Positions 36,725 through 48,790 are shown, counted from the first letter of the stretch. The stretch: 64,000 nt of DNA from Panulirus ornatus (GCF_036320965.1 NC_092225.1:80718113-80782112), one strand, 5' to 3'. The notes: a model not told the origin generated them from the sequence alone. Translations and numbers: made by a program.

Positions 36725-38429
36725 GTAGGTACACTCAGTGCTGCGTTGACCTCCAAGGGGAGTAGACGTGGGTCATGTTGTATACACTGTAGTACATTCT
36801 GGTGTGTGATACGTTAGTTTTATAAGTAATGACACTGCGATGAAACTGAAGAAGAGTGTTAACACTACTGCGGTCATGTTATTAACTCGGATTTCCGTAA
36901 ATACGGTGTGAGCAAAGTACACTGCAAGTGATGATGTGAACGAAGACATCAAATGAAACGTTATCAGAATGATTCAGTCATGTTTCATGTGATGAAATAG
37001 ATTACCGTGCAGATATACAGTGCTTGATTTGGGTTTATGAATTCGTTTGACTGGTTTAGTGAATGGTTTATGTAAAACTTGAGTCAAGTTGGATATAATG
37101 GCTAGGCTCTAGCTGGCTACCGTCACTCATCTACCTAATAGTGAGTAGTGAATCACGAATAGAAACTATGGAATCGTGTGTCATTATAGTAAGAATGGAG
37201 ACCAGAATATTACGATAGTGAACAACACTAGTAATCAGTATGGTGAAGTTATAATGACTAGCGAACAATATGACTGCGAAGTGGTGAAAATTACGCTCCA
37301 TATTTTGTTAATGTGTTGAGTGAGGATCAATATGGTAAAAGCACGCAAGCATAAGGAAATTGCTGAACAGTATAGTGGTAATTCTATATACTGAATTAAT
37401 TAGGAAAAATACGAAAAATTTGCAAACCATTGATGGAAGAAAAGTATGACTTGGAACACTACTATGTAAAGATATTGGTGAATATTAAGTTTGTTATGCA
37501 AAACGTGATTGAAGTGGTTCGTGGTTATTTCTCAACGCGTAATGATGGTAGAAGATTTGAGTGATGTAGAATACAGTCCGTGAACATAATGTGACATAAT
37601 GTAATTACCTGGGAACCTTGTAAAGTATATTGATTACTTGAAAGCCTAGTCACTCTTAACTGATTGCAGTCACCTACACCGCCGGGCGACGGAAGGTAAG
37701 TACCATGATTAACTGTTATTTATATCTACTTGTGTCAACTTATCTTAGGTTACACACCGAACGCTGTTTGATAATTGTTTCTGGTGATTCAAGGTTAAGA
37801 GGGTTCGGGCTTTTCCTTTTTAAGGTCATAATAACGTAAGAATGGAGGGTTACTGTTTTTGTTCCTGTTACTACAAGCTAGGCTACTCCTACGCAACCCC
37901 ACCTGTTTACACATGTAGCCTTGCAATCTTTTCTTGGAACTTTCCATAATTTTTGAACTTACTGTACTAAGGTGTACCTACTGTACTAAGGTGTTCCATT
38001 CATCTCACCGAATTCTAACGTTTTCCTCTATCGTTATTGAATCCAAAATAATCAAGTCTAAAATCATAGTTGTGGAATCTTTATTGTTTGGATTTCCAGT
38101 TTTAATAATATCGTCTTTGTTAAACCAGATTATCCGCTTGTGTACCCAGTTTGTATCACACCTTACTAAGCCTTTGTAAGCGAACGCGTTTTATGTTAGT
38201 GTGTTCTCATAGGACTTATTTCTAATGCTAAGGGTAATTTTTATCCTTATCTGTGTGCTTTTAAGAGAATTCCTATCCATTCTAAATCATCAAGTCGTTA
38301 CCATAGAGAGATTAATTTTCTTTTCAGTGAAATGCACGGGAAACTAGAGTACATCCTCACGTACAGTTACCAAGACTTTGCATATATTTCAACAGATATC
38401 TGTGCAAACTTCTTTATAGCTTAGCTAAT
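36725..38429. other. AT-rich sequence, nothing firmly recognised
   Basis: A GACGGAAGGTAAGTACC sequence at about 37689-37705 is a good splice-donor match after a GC-rich stretch and could end an untranslated exon; no coding partner identified. Confidence 0.4.
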
Positions 38430-39130
38430 TGTTCGTCTGCTTTTAGTGCCGTATACTCAGCTTACCGTCCACACAAGAAAGCTTATCGTAAAGTCAGGTG
38501 TACAAAATAGGTGTGTTCAGCTCCAGTGATGAACTTTGTGGCATTATTATAAAGTATATTAATCGGATTGTGTGCATGATTATAAAGTATATTAATCGAA
38601 GTAAATTGGATAATATTCTGAAGATGAAATGTGTTGAGAAATACATTAGTTAGATGATTTCCTTATTTAAATGATATTTTCAGTTGTTCTAACCTCCACA
38701 AGCATCAGTCACCTCCTTCATCCGATCCGGCTCGTCACATTAGTTATTATAACATTACAACGATAACTAATTAGTACGTGAAATATCATTTCAGTTTTGC
38801 AAACACTGCCTCATCAATACTTGTACTTACAGACAAATGGCAATGATTGCAAGTTTTCTTTCGCTTATCAGGTTCATACGTCAGGCACTGTATGAGAGTA
38901 AGGTGGTATGCAGTGAGTGTGCTGTTTCGTTTTGCCTTATACACAGCAATAACAGCAATCCCCGGCATACGGAGCTTCGCCTCTGGTTGTTCATAAAGAG
39001 TGGTTTTGTTGGGAACCTCACAGATGGCACTCTGGTCAGTGCTCAGAACAGCTCGATACTGCTTCAGTCAGGTTGTAGAGCCTTGTTAGCGATCGTACAT
39101 TCCCTACCCAAGTTACATTTAATGATTCCA
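38430..39130 (+). repeat. Dispersed repeat R, copy 2 (compact)
   Basis: Carries both R parts only about 150 bp apart: TTCGTCTGCTTTTAGTGCC, GTTCAGCTCCAGTGATG, ATAATATTCTGAAGATGAAA, CTCCACAAGCATCAGTC; then CTGTATGAGAGTAAGGTGG, TGCTGTTTCGTTTTGCCTTA, TTGGGAACCTCACAGATGGC, ACAGCTCGATACTGCTTCAG. Family unknown; no transposase recognised. Confidence 0.75.
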
Positions 39131-39979
39131 AGTGTAATTATGCCGATGATATTCTGAATTCTATTCCACACAGACATCCTATTTCCAAACCAGTGCGTAC
39201 GTATATCCCTTTACATCTAGATTGATCTTGTATGGTGAAAACCATTATTTCAGTCGTCATTTTCTTAATTTCAATTCCTTATTGATACCAAGTGTTTGTC
39301 TGTTTCCTTGATCCAATGAAAGACCTTTATCAAACCACCTCTCAAGTTTATCTAGTTTACCAACGAAAGATAAATTTTTGATATGCGGTATCAGTTTTGT
39401 TGTTTTTTGTTGTGTTACTAGGGAGCTCATGGTCATTATATTTCTGGACGATCAAAACTGAAGCGCATAATCCATGTGGCGCCTCACTAAGAAAAGATAT
39501 TGGAGGATAACATGGGACGGCCTGTTGCTTATACTTGTAGATATGAACCCATGTGTTGTCTTGGTTTAATTCAAGGGAACAGACAAACACCTGCTATCAC
39601 TGTAGTGATTGTCGTTGTTGTTTTTTTTATCAGGTTTAAACTAGAAAGTTTACAACTGTTTTCCTAGGGAATGAGAGGCGGCAAAGGGGGGGGGGGGAAG
39701 GTTAGGAAAGGAGGGGGTGAAGGAGAAAGAGGGAGGAGAGGGTGGAGGAAGGGGGAGGGGGAGGGGAAGTGTGAGTGAAGCGGAAAAGCAGGTGATGTGC
39801 TTTTTTTTTTTTATTGTGGTAACATATCTTCAGTGATATTCAGCAACAGGGTTTGTATGGCACCAGTTATCAGAATGCGAAATAGTGACTCTACTACTGA
39901 CTAGTGTTGATATCTAATATCACTGTGTTCGCCGGCAGAATTGTCCTCGCTCTGGTAGACCCGATTCCCAACATCCCAC

Positions 39980-40032
<53 letters not shown>

Positions 40033-40339
40033 CCGTCCCATTCCTTCCCAATTTCCGTTTTAATTTTCACTAAACTGCTAATTATTCTGGTGCGATGTAA
40101 ACGTGGGAACTGCGTGCGACGTGGGGTTCATGCAGATACGTTTGTTTCTTTTAGTTTGCACTAGTGTTTCGAATTAGTAACAGTTTTCTAAGCCAGAATT
40201 TCAGACTCGTTCCACTGTTTTCTTAGTCCCGTTGAATCACCACCTACTTCATAAAGGGTTTGCTGTTCCCTAGGCGAGAACCACATGTCAAATATAACTA
40301 TTTATTAGTAGCCATATGAAATAACAAAAATACCATCTT
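39131..40339. other. Non-coding sequence with G-rich purine tract and CA array
   Basis: 39665-39780 is a G/A strand with several G runs (quadruplex or triplex prone); a CA array lies at 39983-40028. Confidence 0.6.
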
Positions 40340-40690
40340 AAAAAACACACGGTGATTCTCAAATCTAAATGTGATATGGATAACAGCACCAAAGAGCGAT
40401 AGTGGTGGTTATCATAATTACTTCTGTCAGTAGCTCGTTCAACCACCCTCGTTTTCGATGACTACTCGTAGGCGATTTGGGAGTGAAGCTTCCACTCATC
40501 CTTAGTGTGTTGGTGAAGCTGATGTGTTGTTCTTTCCTGCCATTGTTCATTACGACAGGACGATGTGTCCCCAGCAGTTCTCGGTTGGAATCATATCACA
40601 ACCTTTGCTTGGCCATTCCAGGAGATCAATGTCTCTTTGTTCTGTAAACTATTGTCGGATTATTCTAGCAGTATGGACAGGGCAGTTGTC

Positions 40691-40915
40691 CTGAAAAAAA
40701 TCAAACATTGGTGTTTGGTTTGAAATAAAGTTAGATTGATATAAATAGATCGATATATAACGACAAATTATAATGACCTATTCAGATAGTTATGTAGAAA
40801 ATCTAGACATAGACAATGAAATCTTTTATATATTCAATTTCGAAGAAGCCATTGACTCGTTATGCATATCAAACTCCTCAAATTTGCTATAAATAATGCA
40901 TCGTTTTTAACGTAC
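40691..40915 (-). other. Intron-like insertion in the Tc1 transposase
   Basis: Minus strand: ...TTTATGTAG then GTACGT...TTTGATTTTTTTCAG then GACAACTGCCC. Removing 225 bp restores IIFM-(stop for Gln)-DNCPVHTAR in frame, where the expected CAG is TAG. Canonical GT/AG with a polypyrimidine tract. Confidence 0.6.
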
Positions 40916-41489
40916 CTACATAAAGATAATCCTTTCAGAGAAGGGTAGAGCCATAGCTGGAACTGTAGACTCCATCACCTCCGCCAGTATTTCCAGATAG
41001 TACATTCTTTGGAGAAAGCGATCATCAATGTCGGCTAGTTCTCCTACTCACACACACATCCACGCCTGCACGTTGACCGTTATGTGGCCGCTTCTGGCAA
41101 CTTCGTAGATGTCGTCACGGTTGTAACGCGTGGCACTCCGTCGATAACAGTGAAGTAAGCCGTGGGTACTTTTTCGTCAGGAAAGATAACCCTCGGCCAG
41201 AAATCTTAATGTCTCGCGGACAAGCATCTCTGAGCGAGAATGCCAGACGAGCGATACGATGCCTCTGTCAACTTGTTTCTCCGATATCCCTCCTTCATTC
41301 AGTCGGACTTTACGACGCGTTACTTGTAGATAGAGTTATTCTCTGATGACAACAGCGTTGGTCATTGGAATATCTATTGCCTGCTGAATAATCTTTCGGT
41401 CGTCTTCAAGTGTAGTTTTTCTGGGTCCCCTAATCATTGGAAGATCGTATTGATTGACATCATTCTGCCACTTTTTCCATCGCTTACTT

Positions 41490-41650
41490 AATGTATCCTA
41501 GGATATATCTCCATCGCTTACTTATGTAGCTTTAGGTTATATCTACATCGCGTACTACTGTATCCTAGGATGTACCCACATCGTTTACTTAATGTAGCCT
41601 TGGTATATCTACATCGCTTACTTACTGTAACCTTGGTTATAGCTAGTTCT
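41490..41650. repeat. Tandem repeat of about 33-35 bp within the transposase remnant, about 5 copies
   Basis: Minus strand units contain AGTAAGCGATGTAGATATA followed by a CCTAGG- or CCAAGG-like end. They correspond to the SKRWxRY segment of the helix-turn-helix region, repeated. Confidence 0.75.
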
Positions 41651-41869
41651 TGTGCAACGTTAAGCAGTTGAGTCTTCTCTTCATACCAACTATTTGGCTC
41701 TTTATGAAAAGAAGTACCTTTATAGAGGAAAATTGGTAGATATATGGAACAAACAAAATGACGAATTTGGACATGGGGACAGCATGCAGAATTTTTAAAA
41801 GTTTTAAGATAATAGAATTTAAAAGACCCACATCCCACCTTCTGTATGCCACACACTCTTCTCACACTT

Positions 41870-42030
41870 TTAACCGCTCCTTATAGCCCGACATCCCAGC
41901 CAGAGCCTTCGAGAAGGATGAGGAATTCTCATTTGGCTTCTGCTTCTTTTCGAAAGTGAAATACAAGAAGGGAAAGTGTACCCAACCCCATTTTAGTCAC
42001 TTCTGCGATATGCAGGAGATAAGAGGGTAG
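41870..42030 (-). repeat. Diverged repeat B (copy B6)
   Basis: On the minus strand, CCTGCATATCGCAGAAGTGA then CTAAAATGGGG aligns with the B consensus CCTGCGTGTCGTAGAAGGCG then ACTAAAAGGGG; TTCGAAAAGAAGCAGAAG aligns with TTCCAAAAGAAGGAACAG. It abuts the LINE zinc-knuckle remnant on its 5' side. Confidence 0.6.
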
Positions 42031-42440
42031 AATTTTTCCACTATCCTTTTCCAAGAGTCCGTTCTATCCTTATGAGGTTCCTGCAGCACCCAGGAAGCTG
42101 GCCACGTCCACCGGTTGGAACCATAGGTCATACAGTGTTGTAAGTTGTGTATGCGTCTACATGCCACACACAGGGCAGTTGAGTAGCAAGTGCTCGGTAT
42201 CTTCTTTATGGAAGTTACATTGTATACATGAAGGGTCTTGGGATACGATAAAACTGTGGTTGTAGTGTTGTCAGTGATGGGTGACGTCCAGGAAGTGGAG
42301 AGTGACTCGTGCTTGTCTAGGGAGTGTGATTCTTGATGATTGCATGTCCGGAAGTTTGGAGTTTACGACTGAGTTGGGAAGTCGGTTGTTTAGTGCTTGA
42401 CGAGCTATTTTAGCGTGTGTGTTTTATCAGTGTTCTGTAT
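42030..42440 (-). pseudogene. LINE C-terminal zinc-knuckle region (I/R1/Jockey-type)
   Basis: One frame on the minus strand with two or three stops: SKLPDMQSSRITLPRQARVT, LHFLDVTHH, SQDPSCIQCNFHKEDTEHLL then LNCPVCGM. The pattern DPxCxxCxxxxEDTEHLLLxCP is the cysteine/histidine-rich segment that ends the RT/RNase H proteins of several APE-type LINE groups. A diverged B repeat follows directly. Confidence 0.75.
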
Positions 42441-42454
42441 GTTGGGGATGGGGC

Positions 42455-42660
42455 AGAAGAATTAGCGGTGACTTGACCACAACCTCTAAACTTGTTTGAG
42501 GTCGAAGATGAAAAGTTCTTCGAAAGATGAAGTAAACAAGGGCCAGAAGAAACCAAGCATGGATCTTGTTTTTAGAGAAGGTGTGAATAATGATTTTAGA
42601 ATATTAGGGAAGTGGATCAGAGTATTGGAAGAAGGGAAGAGTTAATCATTGAAACTGTGA
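42455..42660 (+). pseudogene. Possible CR1-like LINE C-terminal remnant
   Basis: RISGDLTTTSKLV resembles the RRLRGDLIxxxKLxxG block, followed by a weak TRARRNQ and a later VDQ. Frame broken repeatedly. Weak; could be chance. Confidence 0.3.
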
Positions 42661-42764
42661 ATACTGAGAGTACACAGAGTTTATGATGCTGTGTGATACC
42701 AGAAAAAATTGAAAGAACGAGTCCTTAAGAGTGTATAAGCTTCTCCCCGTACTACAATTGAGTG

Positions 42765-42767
<3 letters not shown>

Positions 42768-42834
<67 letters not shown>

Positions 42835-42862
42835 CACGCCCGCACATACACAACACAACACA

Positions 42863-42922
<60 letters not shown>
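42768..42922. repeat. (CA)n-(TA)n-(CA)n
   Basis: Two long CA arrays around a short TA stretch. Two further GT stretches follow at 43175-43207 and 43493-43511, and a G run at 43249-43267. Confidence 0.95.
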
Positions 42923-42925
<3 letters not shown>

Positions 42926-43174
42926 CACGTTTCGATGCAAAAAGCAATATCTTTACTTCCTCTCCAGGTAAGGTTGGGGCCTAGACAATGAAAAAACCCC
43001 TCATATAACAGAGTTCTGCACCTCCCATTCCACTTCACTAGCTGTCAGGCACGAGGCGACACTTGGCAACTCTTATTCAAGTAACTTTCCTGGAAACACT
43101 GACCCGCAAACTACCACTTACCTAGACCACCAACGCTTCACTCTGTTCGTCTACACACTCGACGAGAGACTGGC

Positions 43175-43209
<35 letters not shown>

Positions 43210-45721
43210 GCTAGTGACGTGAGCGACCAACCACCTTCTCAGGGTACCGGGGGGGGGGGGGGGGGGGCAGACTCCTGCAGGTGTACACACAATTGTTCCA
43301 GTGACGGTGTAAAGTTTTTTGGATCGTGGGGAAACAAAAGCATGATGATGATGGTAGAACTTCCTAACTGATTTATGATTGTTGGTTCTGGTGATTAAAA
43401 TAGCTGTTGTTGAAGTAAGTTGGGCACGTTGTTAGTAGATCAGGTAAAGAAAAACGTGAAGAGAAAAAAAAAAAGGTGGTGTACGTGAGTTTGTGTGTGT
43501 GTGTGTGTGTGAAGACAGGGAGGGTAAAAGAGAAACAATGGCGGTCAGAGTTCCAGATGTGGACTGATACGCGGTCAGCCACGTCTCCTTGACTGTCTCC
43601 TCCTCCTGCTGCTGCTGCTGCTGTTTCCAGGAACAAGAGGGAAGGAAGGTGGCGAGGCAGACACTCCGTAAGACCTCAGTGTAATGCTGGGGTGAGGGAA
43701 GAAATGATGACCTGCGAAACGGTGGGATGATCTGGAACATGTATATTTTCCATGAATTCCCTGGAACACCCTCTCCTCTGAGCCGTCTGACCTTAAGAAA
43801 CTTATGAAGGACGACACGTGGATGAAATGATCATGTTGTGAATTAGGAAGGTGGCATGTCCATTCCAGGGGGGGAGCTCCAGGCCATGAAGCCCTTGGCT
43901 AGCCTTCAAGGTCGGGGTCAGGCCTTTGGATGAAGATCCCGATTAACACATGGACATCTTGTGTTATCACCATAGGCCAAAGATCCGTGGATGTTGAAGT
44001 AAACATTGTCGATATTTACGTAGATATTAGACAACTAATGAAAAAAAAAATAATGAAGTTTAGAAATGTGAATGGAAAACTTGAAGTTGAGAAGATGTAC
44101 TACGGACAACAAGGTTGAGACACTTTGATATGATAAACGAGTACAGTGAGACACACACACACCTACAGCAGTAACAGAGGTAGATCTGCTGCTGGCCTGG
44201 CCCACACAGGTTAAGGGAGCACCAGCTGCAGCCTGTAATCCACACACTATGTACTGATAACTGAGATGTGTCACAACCTTTCCTCAAGTGTAGCGCCGTG
44301 CATTCCACGCCCCCCTCCACAGGCAGTGGGCGGAGCCAGTCCCGGATCCCGTTACCAAGTCTCCTATGCTGGTTGGTACACCACTGCGGGCCTATGTATG
44401 TTGAGGCTGGGTTAGGTCAGGTTACGCTGGGTTGATTTAGGTATTTCTTCTTAAGTACCGGCTCGGGTTGAGGTTTGTTTTCGTAGGTTGCGTCACATCC
44501 GGTTGCAGGGAAGCGTCTGTGCCTAAACCCTGGGTAGGGTAGTCCCATCTCATCGTACACAATTGATAGTAGGAAGCCCAGGTGTACAAATGTACTGGAA
44601 TATGTACTGATATTTTGTCTACGAAGGTTCTTTTTTAACAAGAAAAATGAACAGTTGTATCTTTTAACTGCATTCCTGTGCCTTGCCATAAGAAAGATAT
44701 ATGTGTATATATGAATGTTTTGAGGCAAGATCGCAGGTGTAAGTTGCTATCAAGGAATAATTCATTTGCTTTCTAGATTTGTCTGCTTAGACCAAGCATC
44801 ATGAAAGAAAATTCATAATGCTTTTTTGAGATAAGAAAAACGGGGAAAGTATCTGTATAGCTGTTTAGATTATTTAAATTTTCAGGCGATTATGATATAA
44901 AATTGCCGAAAATTTAAGATGTATGATGGAACCTGGCAATTTTAAGATCATGTCAACGCTCCCGGGTAAACAGTTGGTCTGTCGACCACAGCTTAGTACC
45001 GTACCTCTTGTTGCATGTCTGCTATACTCAGCCCCACATCCTCATTGTCTCGGGTAGCGTATGTATTGTCTTAAGGTTGTCTCGTCTCTTAAGGTTAGCA
45101 TCACTAGCATTTTAGCACTAGTCATTCGTCGCTCATTTAGGACCGCGTCCAGGAAGTCTTTCCTACTTGTACATGTCTCACGTCAACAGTAGGTGCGCGG
45201 CCATCTTTAACCGCCCTATTAACACCTTACTACCTAGTTTGTTTGTTTGATTTTCACGATCGTTACCTTCCAGTATTTTTTTTTTTATCGAGTCCGATAC
45301 CAGTTTGTCATCTATTGACCTGATATTGGTGGCGGGTTGATCATGTCTCTTACCAGAACGATTCATTAGTAATGTATTACGTCACAAACTACAGCGTTAT
45401 AAATGGCGTCAGCTGAAATACGAGACTTGCTGTTGGTCCAAGTCAGCAATTTAACAAAAGTCTTTAATGTTTACACCCATTATTTCCATACTCTTCTAGA
45501 TCTCAGATTTTACAAAAAAACTATTGTGTAGGTACGAGTCAGTATTGTGTAAGTACTGAGTCAACAAAAGTCCTTAAGGATTACTTTTACGTACGTGGCC
45601 AGAGGCGAGCAGGCATGAGTTCTTCTCATGTCAACAACTTATCTGTCATTCCTCAAGTTGTACCATCAGGTGACCTTCACAGAATCTGGGTTCTAGAGCT
45701 GTTGTCTCTTAACCTTCTCTA
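42923..45721. other. Non-coding sequence with microsatellites
   Basis: GT arrays, a G run (43249-43267) and a small CTG run at 43608-43622. No gene or family recognised; a short TTAGG-like phrase lies near 44.41 kb. Confidence 0.55.
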
Positions 45722-46340
45722 CGCACGCCCCTTGAGCACGAAGGTTGATCTCACAGTACGCTCCTTGAGCACGACGGTACGACAGTTGAGCTCAGCGGTA
45801 CTCCCTTTGAGCACGACGGTACGACAGTTGACAGTTGAGCGCAGTGGGACTCCCTTTGAGCATGACGGTACGTCCTTTCAGCACGAAGGTACGCTCCTTC
45901 AACATGATTGTGTCTCTCTCTTGAACACGACGGTACGCCCACTGAGCACGACGGTACGCCCCTTGAACCTTTACGGAAAGTCCCTTGAGCGCAACGGTAC
46001 GTCCCTTGAGTATGGTGGCGGGCTCCTTAAGGACGACGGTACGCTCTTGAGCACGATGGTACACCTCTGAGTGCGATGGTACGTCCCTGAGCATGTCAAT
46101 TGCCGCTTGAGCATGAGGGTACGTACCTTGAGCACGACAGTACGCCCTTAGACCATTCCCTTGGACCGTTCCTGTGGACCATCCCTTGGACCGTTCCTGT
46201 GGACCATCCCTTGGACCGTTCCTATGGACCATTCCTTGGACCGTGCGCCCCTTGTATATGACGGCACGCCCCATTGAGCATAACGGTACGCTCTTTTAGC
46301 ACGACACTGTGTCCTCTGAGCACAACGGTACGACCTGTGG
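45722..46340. repeat. Minisatellite of CCTTGAGCACGACGGTACG type
   Basis: Irregular 20-24-bp units (CCTTGAGCACGACGGTACG and variants). A sub-block of about 25-bp units (GGACCGTTCCTGTGGACCAT) lies at about 46147-46245. The apparent 151- and 160-aa ORFs are repeat readings. Confidence 0.9.
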
Positions 46341-46849
46341 ATATGCTGGCCTGACCATTTTGATTTGATTTAGGAGAATACAAGAAGGAATGTCTAATCC
46401 CATTCCAAATTCCAAATATAAAAGATTAGATTTCTTGTATCATGTTACTGGCTTAGTATAATGATTCCAGTTTCATTTGTTTTCCTTAGTTGTCTGAACT
46501 TTTCATTTTAAGGAAGATTGATTAAACTTTTTTACTTTTTTCCAGTCAGTAATGATTTTCAGCGTGCCTGACTGAGCTGTTTTTCTAGTGCCAGAAAAAA
46601 AAGTGCAATGAAAATGAATCACTTTAGATCATCCACACCTTCAGAATTGTCATTTATCTTTCAGATTTCGTATACGAATGGTGTCAGATTCTCTATCCCT
46701 TTAAAAACGATGGAATTCACTAACGCCTTGGATCACTCAACCAGGTTTTTTTTTTTTTTGAATAGGAATGATATTGATACGAGATCTGCTTTGGTCTCTC
46801 ACAGGACATGAGGGGCTTGGTTGCAGAAAGGGAGCTAAGGTCTCGGTCC
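46341..46849. other. Non-coding, nothing recognised
   Basis: AT-rich spacer between the minisatellite and the CR1-like remnant. Confidence 0.5.
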
Positions 46850-48120
46850 ATTATACATGCCAGTCGAGGAATGGTTGTAAGTCTGCAGTACATCACTGAG
46901 ACTTCATCGCCTTTCCAGAAGATTCCCCTGATGTGCGTCCTTTGCCCCCTACCGCTAAGATGATGGTTTATTTATCGAAGGAGTCTGCCGCTTATTCCTG
47001 CCCGAAGATTCAACTTCTGTGCCAGCCTCCCGTGTGGCACAGTTGTAGTGCTTTCTGGCACTGCAGATATGCAGATACACCCAGTCTTCTAGTCTGTCTA
47101 CAACAGAGCTCACTCTCTCGTGGAAATCTATGAGGCTCGTGACGCATGACCTCCTTCCCTGACACCACGTTGTCTCTTAGGTAATTTCTCTACTTCACGA
47201 AGTCATCCATTTGCTTTCCGATTATTTTTCCAACTCCCTACACAGACCGCACCCGTTCAGGGAGATCAGTCTGTAGCTCAGCACCTTCTCCGGTCTCCTT
47301 CCTTAGATGTGATGTTTGTCCTCTTCCACTCCCTGGTCGAATTACACACATTTCCAGTGATATCTTGAATAAACTTCCAGAGTCAGAGGTTTGTCAAGTG
47401 TAGCTGCACATATCTTCAGCATATAGGGTAATGTTTGATCAGGATCCAGATCCAAATTTTGGAGTCAAGATTACTCGGTATTCTATCTATACCTTGTCTG
47501 GATACTTCGATGCTTTTCAAATTCTCCTCTACATTCCATATCATTGGTGTTGGGACTGTAGTGTCATCCGATATGAAAACATTTTTACGCTTTACATTCA
47601 TTTCCTCGTATATTCTCATATGATTATCCGCAATTCTTCTCTCCGAATCCCTTAGTCTGCTTAGCTGATCCTATTTGCCAGTTTATTCCATATGATTCAT
47701 AGAGTATGCCCTGCCTTATCGACAGTGGTCTTATGAAAGCTTCTCCTCTCCTCCTTTATTATCATGCGATACTCGTTTCCCAATGTCTTACACTTATAAA
47801 TGCCGACTGCCAGGAGTGTCGGCTATACCTTCGTCACAGAACATCACGAAGCTCCTTCGCTTTTTGCCATCATTTATTGAACCGTTTCTTCTGAACCTTC
47901 CGTTTGTATCTGAGGGTAATAGTGGCCATGTTTCCACTCCTTCTTTGTATGTTTCACAGAACCTTCCATCACAGTGGCCTGATTCCTGGCTTGTATGACC
48001 ATAGAAACTGTTGAGTCCTTTGTTTGGATCACATTGGAGGCTCCAGTCACGGGCAGAAGCTCCCCATCAAGGCCGGACCTTAATTGAAATATAGAGGGGA
48101 TTATGGAAGGGAAGAACAAG
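46850..48120 (-). pseudogene. CR1-like LINE reverse transcriptase, decayed
   Basis: Minus strand, read across frames from high to low coordinates: linker SVKHTKKEWKHGHYYP (about 47.9 kb) and LRIIIRENIRGNECKA; RT fingers LDPDQTLPYMLKICAATLDK then PLTLEVYSR; SYRLISLNG; GRRSCVTSLIDFHERVSSVV then DRLEDWVY; TVPHGRLAQKLNLRAGISGR. These match CR1-like blocks (LTLIFxxSLExGxVPxxWK, YRPxSLTS, GRSCVTNLLxFxExV, TVPHxRLLxKL). Multiple frameshifts and stops. The polymerase motif C region is not recognisable. Confidence 0.75.
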
Positions 48121-48387
48121 AGTCAAAGTATAGTTGACGTGGTCCTATTCCTTCGTAGACTCTCGTTTCATCTGTGTTCTTTTAACATCCTTGATGACCC
48201 ACATGATCAAACCGATGCATTATAGGAGCACTTCTTGATTTTCCCGGTTGTTGTACTGAATATAATTTTCTCATCCTAGTCTGCTCAGTGACATGGTGGC
48301 GTAGGAAATTCTTCTGGATTAAGACCTTGTGTCTCCTTGACTGTCTCCATGAGAGTCCAAATTGCCAGTCTCTTTCTTAGCAATTGC

Positions 48388-48389
<2 letters not shown>

Positions 48390-48447
<58 letters not shown>
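48390..48447. repeat. (GT)n
   Basis: Pure GT tract. Confidence 0.95.
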
Positions 48448-48449
<2 letters not shown>

Positions 48450-48574
48450 CATAGGTGTAGTATCATTAAAATGGGTAAGCCGGTGGTGTTAGATTGTCAC
48501 ATCTTTATATTTTACACATCTTTAAGTTTTCAAACACCGATAACTGAACAGTGAGTAGTTCTTCAAGAGATTTA

Positions 48575-48790
48575 GGGATAGAGCAACCAGAGAATATAAA
48601 ATGAACTTAAACAATAAACTTGTTTAAAAAGATGCAAAGAAATATTTACGGTGTAACGGTGGTAGATGAATAGAATGACAGGGAAAAGTCAATGCAGACA
48701 GCATACATAGATTAGAGATATTGCGTGATTGAGAATTTTCAGGACATGAGGCCCCTTGAGTGTAAAATTCCCTCCCCATACAGTACAAAT
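48575..48790 (+). pseudogene. CR1/Jockey-like LINE 3' remnant
   Basis: ATREYKMNLNNKLV..KDAKKYLRC matches the TRGHxxKL...KDVKKYxF block near the end of CR1-like proteins, the same block that is amplified at 6374-6653. A diverged end follows. Confidence 0.5.

Larger units (their letters stand above)
40340..41700 (-). pseudogene. Tc1-like (Tc1/mariner superfamily) transposase, decayed
   Basis: Minus strand, across frames. DNA-binding part: YEEKTQLLNVAQELAITKVT, then WKKWQNDVNQYDLPMIRGPR KTTLEDDRKIIQQAID. Catalytic part: RVIFPDEKYPR (first Asp region), CYRRSATRYNRDDIYEVARS then GHITVNVQAW, RFLQRMYYLEIL, FSERIIFM, QDNCPVHTARI (second Asp), LLEWPSKGCDM then ENCWG (third acidic residue region), RLRVVIENEGG near the C terminus. 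Stops and frameshifts throughout. Between IIFM and DNCPVHTA lie 225 bp bounded by GT and AG (separate entry). Terminal inverted repeats were not located. Confidence 0.85.

Noticed and set aside
37685..37705. Possible untranslated first exon ending at GAAG|GTAAGT
   Set aside because: Only a splice-donor match; no promoter, coding exon or homology to support it.
45615..46274. 151-codon plus and 160-codon minus ORFs with TTVRPLS and RRAQ repeats
   Set aside because: Readings of the GAGCACGACGGTACG minisatellite.
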